From Ferrovibrio terrae (GTDB lineage Bacteria > Pseudomonadota > Alphaproteobacteria > Ferrovibrionales > Ferrovibrionaceae): 64,000 nucleotides of DNA. The notes under the pieces are model-generated. The model made no database searches and was not told where the DNA came from. It worked only from the letters and a program-made list of their open reading frames with translations. Below are positions 18,420-25,950 of this stretch, piece by piece. The translations under genes and the position numbers were made by a program. The stretch is from assembly GCF_007197755.1 (NCBI RefSeq), contig NZ_CP041636.1, forward strand, positions 62,001 to 126,000. The letters run 5' to 3'. Each line of letters opens with the position of its first letter. Within the stretch, counting starts at the first letter, position 1.

Positions 18420-18857
18420 TCACCTGGCCTTGCGGGAGACCATCATGGTGGCGACGCCGTCGATCACCACAGTATCACCGACCCGGCATTCGCAGGCAAA
18501 GGTCACGCGGCGCTTCTCGGCCACGATTTCGGTCACCGTGACCCTGGCCACCACGGTGTCGCCGATGCGAACCGGCGCCTTGAAGCGCAGGTCCTGCGAG
18601 ACATAGATGCAGCCGGGACCCGGCAGCCTGGTGCCCAGCACCGTGCTGATCAGGCTGGCGCCCAGCATGCCGTGGGCGATGCGGCCCTTGAAGGGAGTCG
18701 CGGCGGCAAAGGCTTCATCCATATGCACCGGATTGGTGTCGCCAGAGACATCCGCGAAGGCGACGATATCGGCTTCGCTCACCGTCTTGGCAAACTCTGC
18801 CGTCATGCCGACCTGCAGGTCTTCCAGGTAATAGCCGTGCAAGGCCTGATAGGTCAT
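18420..18857 (-). CDS. MaoC-like (R)-specific enoyl-CoA hydratase
   Basis: A 145-aa single hot-dog domain protein of the PhaJ/MaoC type that hydrates trans-2-enoyl-CoA to (R)-3-hydroxyacyl-CoA. The hydratase 2 motif is complete: FADVSGDTNPVHMDEAFA (Asp and His catalytic), then FKGRIAHGML. Length matches PhaJ, which feeds polyhydroxyalkanoate synthesis from beta-oxidation. It is too short to be the mesaconyl-CoA hydratase of the ethylmalonyl-CoA pathway, so no direct link to ccr/ecm/mcd is claimed. It sits just upstream of ribF on the same strand. Confidence 0.92.
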   Translation of the reverse strand: MTYQALHGYYLEDLQVGMTAEFAKTVSEADIVAFADVSGDTNPVHMDEAFAAATPFKGRIAHGMLGASLISTVLGTRLPGPGCIYVSQDLRFKAPVRIGDTVVARVTVTEIVAEKRRVTFACECRVGDTVVIDGVATMMVSRKAR

Positions 18858-18988
18858 GGCTGGTCCTTTTGAGATGATTGGGCGAGCGGTTGACGGACTT
18901 TTTTGTGGCGGCGACTATAGCGGCCCGTTCGCCGGACCGGCAACCCGCCTGTTCGCACTTGCAGCATAGACATTTGTATATCCCACCG

Positions 18989-19795
18989 ATGGCCGATATC
19001 CGTGCCCTGAGCACCTTTTCCACACAGAACCGCAGCCAGATCCGCTACGTCCTGACCGATATCGACGACACGCTGACCACGCATGGTCGCCTGCCGGCGG
19101 CGGCCTATGCGGCGCTGGAGCGGCTGGAGGCCGCCGGCTTCAGGGTCATTCCCATCACGGGGCGGCCGGCCGGCTGGTGCGACCTGATCGCGCGATTCTG
19201 GCCGGTGGATGCCATCGTCGGTGAGAATGGCGCGCTCTACATGCGCTACGATCGCCAGGCGAAGAAAATGACGCGGCGTTTTTTCCAGACCGAGGCCGAG
19301 CGGGCCGCTGCGCGGGCCAAACTGACGGCTTTGTCGGAAACCATCCTGCGCGAGGTGCCGGGTACGGCGCTGGCCTCTGATCAGCAGTATCGCGAATGCG
19401 ATCTCGCGGTCGACTTCTGCGAGGACGTGCCGCCGCTGCCGCAGGCCGCGATCGACAGGATCGTCGCGCTGTTCGAAGCGGCCGGCGCCACCGCCAAAGT
19501 CAGTTCGATTCATGTCAACGGCTGGTTCGGCCATTGGGACAAGCTCTCCATGACGCGCGTGCTGTTCGAGGAATGTTACGGGCTGGATCTGGACGCCGTG
19601 CGTGACCAGGTGGTGTTCGCCGGCGACAGCCCGAACGACGCCCCGATGTTCGGCTATTTCCCTTACAGCGTGGGCGTGGCGAATGTGCGGCCGTTCCTGG
19701 ACCGCATCGCGGCCAAACCGGCCTTTATCGCCGATGGCGAAGGCGGCAGCGGCTTTGTCGAACTGGCCGACGCGCTGATCGCGGCGAGGACTTAG
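18989..19795 (+). CDS. HAD-IIB family phosphatase
   Basis: A 268-aa HAD hydrolase with a type IIB cap, the group of sucrose-6-phosphate, mannosyl-3-phosphoglycerate and Cof phosphatases. Motif I is LTDIDDTLT (nucleophile and acid Asp), motif II is in PITGR, and motif IV is GDSPNDAPMF. The start is set at MADIRALSTF; the open frame reaches 18878, but the added residues overlap the promoter region of the divergent MaoC gene. A sugar-phosphate substrate is likely, though not identifiable. It converges on the EAL gene, overlapping by 4 bases. Confidence 0.88.
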   Translation: MADIRALSTFSTQNRSQIRYVLTDIDDTLTTHGRLPAAAYAALERLEAAGFRVIPITGRPAGWCDLIARFWPVDAIVGENGALYMRYDRQAKKMTRRFFQTEAERAAARAKLTALSETILREVPGTALASDQQYRECDLAVDFCEDVPPLPQAAIDRIVALFEAAGATAKVSSIHVNGWFGHWDKLSMTRVLFEECYGLDLDAVRDQVVFAGDSPNDAPMFGYFPYSVGVANVRPFLDRIAAKPAFIADGEGGSGFVELADALIAART

Positions 19796-20901
19796 GCCGC
19801 TTTTGCCATCTTCGGCGGGCCGAACAGCAGACCCTGACCGAACGGGAAATTCAGCTCGGCGAGCTTCAGCAGCTCGCTTTCCTTCTCCACCTTGGCCAGC
19901 ACCGGCAGCAGGTTGTGACGGCGGCAGATCTCGGCCAGATCGGCGGGATCGACCGAAGCCCTGGACACCACGGCCGGATCGGTGAAGCAGTCGGCGTTGA
20001 ATTTCAGGAAGCGCACGCCGAGCTTGGCCATCGCGGGGTAATCAAGGTCGAGACGGCCGATGCCGTCGAAGGACAGCGCGAAGCCCAGTGCCGACAACTG
20101 GCCCAGACGATAGAGGCCGTTGCGGTCGAGGTCGCGCACGCCGTCATAGCTGAATTCCAGCACGATATTGGCGGCATGCTCGCGTTCGCGGGTGAGGAAA
20201 TCGTAGAGCGGATTGAAGGTCTCGATCTGCGCCAGCATGTCGGGCGACAGGTTGAGGAAGAAGCCGACATCCTTGGCGCGCTGCTCCAGCTTGCGCACCA
20301 TCTGCACGCCGCGCAGCAGCATCAGCGCGTCGAATTCGGCGCGCAGGCCGGCGGCATCCAGCGCCTGCAGACAGGCGGCGGCAGGATAGGACTTGCCGTC
20401 GGCATCGCGCGGGCGGGCCAGCAGCTCGAAGAAGCGGATACGGCGCTGCGGCAGGGTGACGATCGGCTGCACATGCAGCTCGACGCGGTTGTTGTTCAGC
20501 GCATCGCGTACGGCATCCAGCAGGGTGCCGTCATCCTGCGGCACGGCGGCGCGCAGCGGGTCGGGCACGGTCAGGCGCGGTTCGTTGGCCGGCGGCGTAT
20601 CCGTGGCCACCAGATGCGGACGGGTCTGCACCGCGTCGGGCGCCACCTCAATCATGGTCGGCACGGCTTCCTGGTCGCGCAGGCGCAGCACTTCCTCGGC
20701 CAGGTCCTCGATTTCAGCAAGCAGACGCTTCTGCACCTTGCGGCGCAGCAGAATCTCACGCGCCGCCCAGAAGGTCATCAGCAGGCCGAGCGCCAGGATG
20801 CCGGGATGCTGCTGCGCCAGGCCCGGCACCAGCCGGGTCAGTGACACACCGGCGACCAGTGCGATCAGCGACAGCGCGGCGAAGGTGAGCAGGGTCGGCA
20901 T
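19792..20901 (-). CDS. Membrane-anchored degenerate EAL-domain protein, TipF-like
   Basis: The start is at MPTLLTFAALSL, preceded by GGAGG. Two N-terminal hydrophobic segments (about residues 3-22 and 34-48) are followed by a charged coiled coil (QKRLLAEIEDLAEEVLRLRDQE), a linker and an EAL fold (about 130-365). The entry motif reads ELLARP, so ExLxR survives, but the metal-binding DDFG loop is replaced by SFDGIG, and both aspartates in sequence are lost. That pattern fits a c-di-GMP receptor rather than a phosphodiesterase. Caulobacter TipF, which binds c-di-GMP and helps start flagellum assembly, has the same architecture; identity is an inference. Confidence 0.75.
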   Translation of the reverse strand: MPTLLTFAALSLIALVAGVSLTRLVPGLAQQHPGILALGLLMTFWAAREILLRRKVQKRLLAEIEDLAEEVLRLRDQEAVPTMIEVAPDAVQTRPHLVATDTPPANEPRLTVPDPLRAAVPQDDGTLLDAVRDALNNNRVELHVQPIVTLPQRRIRFFELLARPRDADGKSYPAAACLQALDAAGLRAEFDALMLLRGVQMVRKLEQRAKDVGFFLNLSPDMLAQIETFNPLYDFLTREREHAANIVLEFSYDGVRDLDRNGLYRLGQLSALGFALSFDGIGRLDLDYPAMAKLGVRFLKFNADCFTDPAVVSRASVDPADLAEICRRHNLLPVLAKVEKESELLKLAELNFPFGQGLLFGPPKMAKAA

Positions 20902-21008
20902 CGAGAAGCCTCCAGGGGCAGGCAACAAGCTGCTGCCCGACCGGGTTAATAACGCTATAGTTAAGCCTGAGGTGCGTTAATGGAGGCTGAATCAGGAGCG
21001 GCCACAGC

Positions 21009-21674
21009 ATGGACACAGAGAATCAAGCGGTTAGCAGGTTGCAGATGCCCTCGATGCGGCGCCGGCTGGTCGGGACGATCGCTTCCCTGCCGCTGATCGC
21101 CGCCGCCCTGGTGGCGCTCGGCCCCTTCGGCAGCAACGTGCAGGCCCAGCAGATGAGCAAACGGGGAGGCGCCACCGGCATGACCGCGCATGATTTCGAA
21201 CTGACCGGGATCGACGGCACGCCGATGCCGCTGAAGCAGTACAAGGGCAAGGTGGTGCTGCTGGTCAACACCGCCTCGCAATGCGGCTTCACCCCGCAAT
21301 ATGCCGACCTGGAAAAGGTCTATAAACAGTATCGCCAGCGCGGCCTGGTCGTGCTCGGCGTGCCGTCGAACGATTTCGGCGGCCAGGAGCCGGGCACCGC
21401 GGCGCAGATCAAGGAATTCTGCGAGGTGAATTTCGACATCGATTTCCCGCTCACTGAGAAGCAGGCCGTGAAGGGTCCGCAGGCGCATCCGCTCTACCGC
21501 TGGATTGCCGCCGAACTGGGCGAGGACGCGCTGCCGAAATGGAATTTCCACAAATACCTGATCGGCGCCGACGGCCGGCTGATCGAGGGCTTTGCCACGC
21601 CGGTGAAACCGACGGATGCCAAGGTCACCACCGCCATCGAAATAGCCCTGCTCAAGGCGAAGGCCGGGGCTTGA
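21009..21674 (+). CDS. Glutathione peroxidase, exported form
   Basis: Thiol peroxidase reducing hydroperoxides, 221 aa. It differs from the usual cytosolic protein by an N-terminal extension of about 45 residues with a basic stretch and a hydrophobic helix (LVGTIASLPLIAAALVALGPF) ending at VQAQ, a likely signal peptide, so it should act in the periplasm. The core has NTASQCGFTPQY (peroxidatic Cys), the VLGVPSNDFGGQEPG segment with the active-site Gln, and KWNFHKYLI with the active-site Trp and Asn. Cys rather than selenocysteine is encoded. Confidence 0.93.
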   Translation: MDTENQAVSRLQMPSMRRRLVGTIASLPLIAAALVALGPFGSNVQAQQMSKRGGATGMTAHDFELTGIDGTPMPLKQYKGKVVLLVNTASQCGFTPQYADLEKVYKQYRQRGLVVLGVPSNDFGGQEPGTAAQIKEFCEVNFDIDFPLTEKQAVKGPQAHPLYRWIAAELGEDALPKWNFHKYLIGADGRLIEGFATPVKPTDAKVTTAIEIALLKAKAGA

Positions 21675-21713
21675 CGCTTACCTTCCCCGTCGCAATCCCG
21701 TAAAGCTGCCGCC

Positions 21714-22571
21714 ATGAACTACCGTCACGCCTTTCATGCCGGCAATTTCGGCGACGTGCTCAAGCATGTCGTGCTGCTGGAACTGCTGGATGCTTTGCAC
21801 CGCAAGCCCAATCCGGTGCATCTGATCGACACCCATGCCGGCATCGGCCTCTACGATCTCGCCGCCGACGAGGCGCAGCGCAGCGGAGAGTATCGCTTCG
21901 GCATTGGCGCGGTGCTGTCCGATCCGCAGGCGGCGAAACTCCTGCCGCGCTACTGGGATGTGCTGCAGCGGCTGAACCCCGAGCTGAAAGCCGGCGGCAG
22001 CGGGTTGCGGCGCTATCCCGGTTCGCCCTGGCTGCTGCAGGACAGCGTACGCGCCGGCGACCGCGTGTCGCTCTGCGAATTGCATCCGCAGGATGCCGAG
22101 ACGCTGAAATACAATATCGGCCGCGATCCGGCCGTGGCGATCCATCATCGCGACGGCTTCGAGGCACTGAAGGCGCTGACGCCGCCGACGCCGCGGCGGG
22201 GACTTGCCCTGATCGACCCGGCGTTTGAGGCGAAGGATGAATTCGACACGCTGACCAGGGCCGTGCTGCTGGCGCATCAGCGCTGGGCCACCGGGCAGCT
22301 GGCGGTGTGGTATCCGATCAAGGACCAGAAAAGCATCGACAGCTGGAAGGCCTCGCTGGCGCGGCAGCTGAAGGTCGAGACGCTGTGCATCGAACTGACG
22401 GTGCGGCCGGCGAAAGACGCGAAGCAGATGAACGGCACCGGCCTGCTGGTGATCAATCCGCCCTGGCAGCTGGGCGAAACCCTGAAGCCGATGCTGGACT
22501 TCCTGAAAAGCCGCATGGCGCGCGAAAGCGGCGCGGCGGCGAAGATCACGAGTTTGGTGAAAGCTTCATAA
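21714..22571 (+). CDS. rlmJ: 23S rRNA (adenine(2030)-N6)-methyltransferase RlmJ
   Basis: SAM-dependent methylation of A2030 in 23S rRNA. 285 aa, the family length. It begins MNYRHAFHAGNFGDVLKHVVL, the characteristic start of RlmJ (formerly YhiR/ComJ), then the SAM site LIDTHAGIGLYDL and the catalytic motif LIDPAFEAKDEF (usually DPPFE; Ala replaces one Pro, as in many alphaproteobacterial copies). Downstream lie a cloverleaf repeat and a terminator-like hairpin. Confidence 0.95.
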   Translation: MNYRHAFHAGNFGDVLKHVVLLELLDALHRKPNPVHLIDTHAGIGLYDLAADEAQRSGEYRFGIGAVLSDPQAAKLLPRYWDVLQRLNPELKAGGSGLRRYPGSPWLLQDSVRAGDRVSLCELHPQDAETLKYNIGRDPAVAIHHRDGFEALKALTPPTPRRGLALIDPAFEAKDEFDTLTRAVLLAHQRWATGQLAVWYPIKDQKSIDSWKASLARQLKVETLCIELTVRPAKDAKQMNGTGLLVINPPWQLGETLKPMLDFLKSRMARESGAAAKITSLVKAS

Positions 22572-22582
22572 ACACAATCGTC

Positions 22583-22647
22583 ATGCTCGGGCCCGGCGGC
22601 TTTGCCGCCATGCATATGCTTTCGCGCAAAGCGCGATGGCCGAGCAT
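22583..22647. repeat. Cloverleaf-like intergenic palindromic element
   Basis: Outer stem ATGCTCGG (22583-22590) / CCGAGCAT (22640-22647) encloses two perfect hairpins: GGCGGC-TTT-GCCGCC (22595-22609) and CGCGC-AAA-GCGCG (22623-22635). Such nested palindromes are typical of dispersed intergenic repeats; it lies in the short gap after rlmJ. I see no other full copy in the window. Confidence 0.6.
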
Positions 22648-22667
22648 CTCATGCCAAATGGCGAAAG

Positions 22668-22702
22668 GCCCTCGGATCAAGTCCGAGGGCGACGCGTTTT
22701 TT
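22668..22702 (+). terminator. Candidate terminator after rlmJ
   Basis: Stem GCCCTCGGA (22668-22676) / TCCGAGGGC (22682-22690) with loop TCAAG, then six bases and a run of six T (22697-22702). The tract is slightly distant for a textbook intrinsic terminator, and the stem belongs to a palindrome family common in alphaproteobacteria, so it may be a repeat recruited as terminator. Confidence 0.5.
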
Positions 22703-23183
22703 AATGAATCGTTCCCGATGGCGGATCGAGATCATCGTCGTCGTCATCCTCGTCATCGAGGTCGTCGTCGAGATCCTGGTCTTCGTCGTCATTCGCGCCG
22801 GTCGGCGGGGTCGCCACCGGGCCAGCCTGGTGATGGCTGAGCCGCCAGGCCTTGCCCTCGCGCACGAACAGGTTGGAGGCGATCAGATACTGGTCCTCCA
22901 CCTTCTCGAAGCAGATCACCAGCGCGACATCGCCCCAGAGCGTGACGCGCGGCCCCATCATCTGCAGCGCCGGCTGCGACGGGTTGGACAGGATGCGGCG
23001 CCAGCCTTCCAGCACAGCTTCGCGGCCCATCAGCGGCGGCCAGCCCGGATGGATGCAGACCACGGGCGCCTTCTTGGCCCACAGCTCTTCCATGGCGGTC
23101 ACGTCACGCGAGGCGAACGCCCGGTAGAAGGCGGCGTTGGTGTCGAGCAGGGCGGTTTCGTCGTCAGGCGGCGGCGTCGGCAT
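22701..23183 (-). CDS. SnoaL/NTF2-fold protein with long acidic tail
   Basis: 160 aa. Residues about 1-122 form a nuclear-transport-factor-2 / SnoaL-like fold of the DUF4440 or ketosteroid-isomerase-like type (LLDTNAAFYRAFASRDVTAMEELWA, CIHPGWPPLMGREAVLEGWRRIL). The last 35 residues are almost entirely Asp and Glu (NDDEDQDLDDDLDDEDDD), an unusual disordered extension. The fold is used both for small enzymes and for binding or association domains, so no reaction can be assigned. Convergent with rlmJ and divergent from the phosphatase gene. Confidence 0.82.
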   Translation of the reverse strand: MPTPPPDDETALLDTNAAFYRAFASRDVTAMEELWAKKAPVVCIHPGWPPLMGREAVLEGWRRILSNPSQPALQMMGPRVTLWGDVALVICFEKVEDQYLIASNLFVREGKAWRLSHHQAGPVATPPTGANDDEDQDLDDDLDDEDDDDDDLDPPSGTIH

Positions 23184-23258
23184 GCCGCCAGTTTAGAATG
23201 CGACCGCGCAGCTTGGTAGTGCCTTGCACCCACTCCTTTGGGATGCTTCCCTCAGGAT

Positions 23259-23756
23259 ATGGCCAAGCCTGCCGCGAAAAAGCCCGACTATGCCGTCCTG
23301 ATGGTCTGCACCGGCAACATCTGCCGTTCGCCCACCGCCGACGGCCTGCTGCGCCATGCCTTGCAGGCGGCCGGGCTGAGCGACCGGGTGCTGGTCGATT
23401 CCGCCGGCACGCATGACTACCATATCGGCGACCCGCCCGACCGCCGCAGCGTTGCCACCGCGCAGCGCTACGGCGTAGATCTGGCCGAGTTGCGCGCCCG
23501 GCAGGTGACAGAAGCCGATTTCGCCAGCTTCGACCTGGTGCTGGCGATGGATGACGGGCATTACCGTCAGCTGCTGCGGCTCTGCCCACCGCAATACCGC
23601 GACCGGGTTAAACTCTATCTGTCCTATGCGCCGCAATTCGGCCGCGACGTGCCGGACCCCTATTACGGCAAGGGTGATGGTTTCGAGAAGGTCTGGCAGA
23701 TGTGCCAGGCCGTGACCGATGCGCTGGTCACGGACATCCGCAGCCGCCTGCGCTGA
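23259..23756 (+). CDS. Low-molecular-weight protein tyrosine phosphatase
   Basis: Cytosolic phosphatase of the LMW-PTP/arsenate reductase-like fold, about 165 aa. The P-loop is VCTGNICRSPTAD (CX5R with conserved Ser), and the general acid Asp sits in DVPDPYYGKGDGFEKV, both intact. The start is uncertain: ATG at 23259 gives MAKPAAKK, while a TTG at 23238 is also open. No tyrosine kinase or exopolysaccharide locus is nearby, so the substrate is unknown. Confidence 0.93.
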   Translation: MAKPAAKKPDYAVLMVCTGNICRSPTADGLLRHALQAAGLSDRVLVDSAGTHDYHIGDPPDRRSVATAQRYGVDLAELRARQVTEADFASFDLVLAMDDGHYRQLLRLCPPQYRDRVKLYLSYAPQFGRDVPDPYYGKGDGFEKVWQMCQAVTDALVTDIRSRLR

Positions 23757-23763
23757 AAACGCC

Positions 23764-24168
23764 TCAGGCCGCGCGGCCTTCCAACCGCCGCTGCATCGCC
23801 AGCATGCCCTGTTCCATCATGCCCTCGATGGCCGGCTTCAGGTCGGCCGGCAGCAGATCGGCGCGCCAGACCACACGGCAACGGCCCGGCCCATCATCGA
23901 TCACCTCGAAAGACGCATTGTGATGGGTCAGGCGACCGCCGACCACCGCATAGGCAAGCCGCCGCCCTGCATCGTCGACATCCACGATCACCTCGCGCGC
24001 AACCATGCCGTTGCCGAAGGTGACGATACGCGCCGCGCCGCCTTCCTCCATGCGGCAGTCGGTGACGAAGCCCGGCGCCAGCCGATGCACGGCACCAACA
24101 TCGCGAAACGCGGCCCAGACGCTGTCGATACCGGCGGCAATCGGCATTTCCTTACGGATGGTCGGCAT
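23764..24168 (-). CDS. SRPBCC (START/Bet v1-like) family protein
   Basis: A 134-aa protein of the polyketide cyclase/dehydrase type helix-grip fold, with a hydrophobic ligand pocket. It opens with IRKEMPIAAGIDSVWAAFRDVGAVHRLAPG, the normal first strand and helix of this family, and ends with the long C-terminal helix (LKPAIEGMMEQGMLAMQRRLEG). No catalytic residue can be assigned. It is probably cotranscribed after the VOC gene (30-base gap). Confidence 0.85.
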   Translation of the reverse strand: MPTIRKEMPIAAGIDSVWAAFRDVGAVHRLAPGFVTDCRMEEGGAARIVTFGNGMVAREVIVDVDDAGRRLAYAVVGGRLTHHNASFEVIDDGPGRCRVVWRADLLPADLKPAIEGMMEQGMLAMQRRLEGRAA

Positions 24169-24197
24169 GAATGCTGCTCCTTCTCAAGCTGCCCAGA

Positions 24198-24587
24198 TCA
24201 GCTTTTCTGGCTGCAATAGGCTTCGATCCGGTAACCGTCCGGGTCGATCGCGAAAGCGGCATAGTAATTGTCGCCGTAATCGGCCCGCAGGCCCGCCGGG
24301 CCGTTATCCTTGCCGCCCTGCGCCAGTGCGGCAGCATGAAAGGCCGCGACGCTTTTGCGGCTCGGCGCATCGAAGCAGAAATGCAGGCCCGAGGCCATGT
24401 CGGCCGGCACCGGCCGGTCGGTCTGGCTGATCCACAGCACCACCGCCCCATTGTCAGCTTCTGGACCATAGCCGAGTGACCCTTCGCCCTCGCTGAGGCA
24501 GGTATAGCCAAGCGGCTTCAGCACGGCGTCGTAAAACGCCTTGGTCTTCGCCGTGTCGCGAACACCGATGGACACGTGATTGAGCAT
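24198..24587 (-). CDS. VOC-family (glyoxalase/bleomycin-resistance fold) protein
   Basis: 129 aa starting at MLNHVSIGVRDTAKTKAFYDAVL, preceded by AGGAGA; a longer frame exists but would overlap the divergent AraC gene. It shows the two beta-alpha-beta modules of the vicinal oxygen chelate fold, with candidate metal ligands H4, H69 (SGLHFCF) and E122 (RIEAYC). The LGYGPEADNGAVVLWISQ segment is typical of the bacterial lactoylglutathione lyase-like group. Substrate unknown. It is divergent from the AraC regulator, which may control it. Confidence 0.88.
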   Translation of the reverse strand: MLNHVSIGVRDTAKTKAFYDAVLKPLGYTCLSEGEGSLGYGPEADNGAVVLWISQTDRPVPADMASGLHFCFDAPSRKSVAAFHAAALAQGGKDNGPAGLRADYGDNYYAAFAIDPDGYRIEAYCSQKS

Positions 24588-24699
24588 TATTTTCTCCTGC
24601 AAACTTTCTGGCAAATTTCCGGCAGCAGTCCGCGCCGGGGGCACACCATGCCCCGGTCTCCGGTTCCCGGGCTTGGGGAAAATTGCTATTCTTGGCCCC

Positions 24700-25590
24700 A
24701 TGCCCGAACTGTCCGACATCGCCTCTGCCGTCCAGCCGGCCAACCCTGTGCCGGCCGCACGCGTCATCGCGCGCGACGCGGACTGGACGCTGAACGAGTT
24801 CGTCTGCCGGGCCGGGCCGCAGGATCGCCCCTTCGAGGAACGGCATGCCAGCGTGGCCATCGCCGCGGTGCTGGAAGGGTCTTTCCAGTATCGTTGCGAC
24901 AGCGGCCGCGCCCTGCTCTATCCCGGCGCGGTGATGCTGGGAAATATTGGTGCCTGCTATGAATGCGGCCATGAACATGGCAGTGGCGACCGCTGCGTCA
25001 GCCTGCAGTTCAGTCCGGCGCTGTTCGAAGAGATCGCTGCCAGCACGGCGAGCAACAGCCGCTTCCGCTTTTCGGCCGCGATGCTGCCGGCGCTGAAATC
25101 GCTCAACCGGCCGATGGCGGAAATGGCAGCGCTGGCTGCCAGCCCCCGCCTGCCCGATCGCATGGCGGTAGAAGAACTGGCCATCGACATGGCGGAAGCC
25201 GTGGTGCAGGCCGCGGCCGGTGGCAATGCCCGCTCGGTCCTGCTGTCGCCGGCCGACAGCCGCCGCATCAGCCGCGTGCTGCGCCATATCGAAATCCATG
25301 CTGCCGAGCCGTTGGACCTGACGACGCTGGCGGCTGTCGCCTGCATGAGCAAATACCATTTCCTGCGCAGCTTCCGGCGCAGCACCGGCGTGACGCCGCA
25401 TCAGTATCTGCTCGGCCTGCGACTGCGCCGGGCGGCGCAGCAGCTGTGCAACAGCACCGCGCCGGTCAGCAGCATTGCCTTCGATGCCGGCTTCGGTGAT
25501 CTGTCGACGTTCAACGCCGGCTTCCGCGCGCAATTTGGCGCCAGCCCCGGACATTTCCGCGCCGCCCACGGCCGGTTGATTGCCGCCTGA
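24700..25590 (+). CDS. AraC-family transcriptional regulator
   Basis: 296 aa starting at MPELSDIAS. The N-terminal half is a cupin-like sensor (EERHASVAIAAVLEGSFQYRC ... GALLY-like strand region), and the C-terminal about 100 residues hold the two AraC helix-turn-helix motifs: LTTLAAVACMSKYHFLRSFR and SSIAFDAGFGDLSTFNAGFR, then the GASPGHFR end signature. It is transcribed away from the VOC-SRPBCC pair across about 110 bases, the usual arrangement for a local regulator. Confidence 0.92.
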   Translation: MPELSDIASAVQPANPVPAARVIARDADWTLNEFVCRAGPQDRPFEERHASVAIAAVLEGSFQYRCDSGRALLYPGAVMLGNIGACYECGHEHGSGDRCVSLQFSPALFEEIAASTASNSRFRFSAAMLPALKSLNRPMAEMAALAASPRLPDRMAVEELAIDMAEAVVQAAAGGNARSVLLSPADSRRISRVLRHIEIHAAEPLDLTTLAAVACMSKYHFLRSFRRSTGVTPHQYLLGLRLRRAAQQLCNSTAPVSSIAFDAGFGDLSTFNAGFRAQFGASPGHFRAAHGRLIAA

Positions 25591-25728
25591 CGGAATACAC
25601 TCAATCTAATATGTGCGGTTCAGCCCCACCGGCCCGATCCGCATAGTGATCGAAAAATTATTTCTTTTTCCGGCCAGCATCGCTTACAAGGGCGCGGTTA
25701 CGCCCATTTTATTTCAGGATCAGACGCC

Positions 25729-25950
25729 ATGCGCGGTTACGTTTTCGCTCTCGCCCTGCTGATTGCCACTGCCACGCCGTTCTTTGCCGCGCAGGCGCAG
25801 GACAGCATTGCGGCCGCCACTGAAGCCTGCATGCGTGATATCCGCAGCGGCCTGAAGGCTGGTCAGAAGCTGACCGAGCAGCAGCGCATGGTGGCCGAGA
25901 CGCAGTGCCGCGCCCGCGCCGAACAGTCGGCGCAGCCCGTCAAGAAGTAA
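25729..25950 (+). CDS. Small exported protein of unknown function (73 aa)
   Basis: A clear signal peptide (YVFALALLIATATPFFAAQAQ) would be removed after AQA, leaving about 50 residues: CMRDIRSGLKAGQKLTEQQ and ETQCRARAEQ. The two cysteines (about residues 34 and 61) could form a disulfide in the periplasm. I do not recognise a family. Its 3' end overlaps the convergent glcF by 11 bases. The coding call rests on the signal peptide and consistent codon use. Confidence 0.65.
   Translation: MRGYVFALALLIATATPFFAAQAQDSIAAATEACMRDIRSGLKAGQKLTEQQRMVAETQCRARAEQSAQPVKK

Noticed and set aside
18420-18857. Mesaconyl-CoA hydratase of the ethylmalonyl-CoA pathway
   Set aside because: At 145 aa it is a single hot-dog MaoC/PhaJ protein, less than half the length of that enzyme, and lies 38 kb away from ccr.
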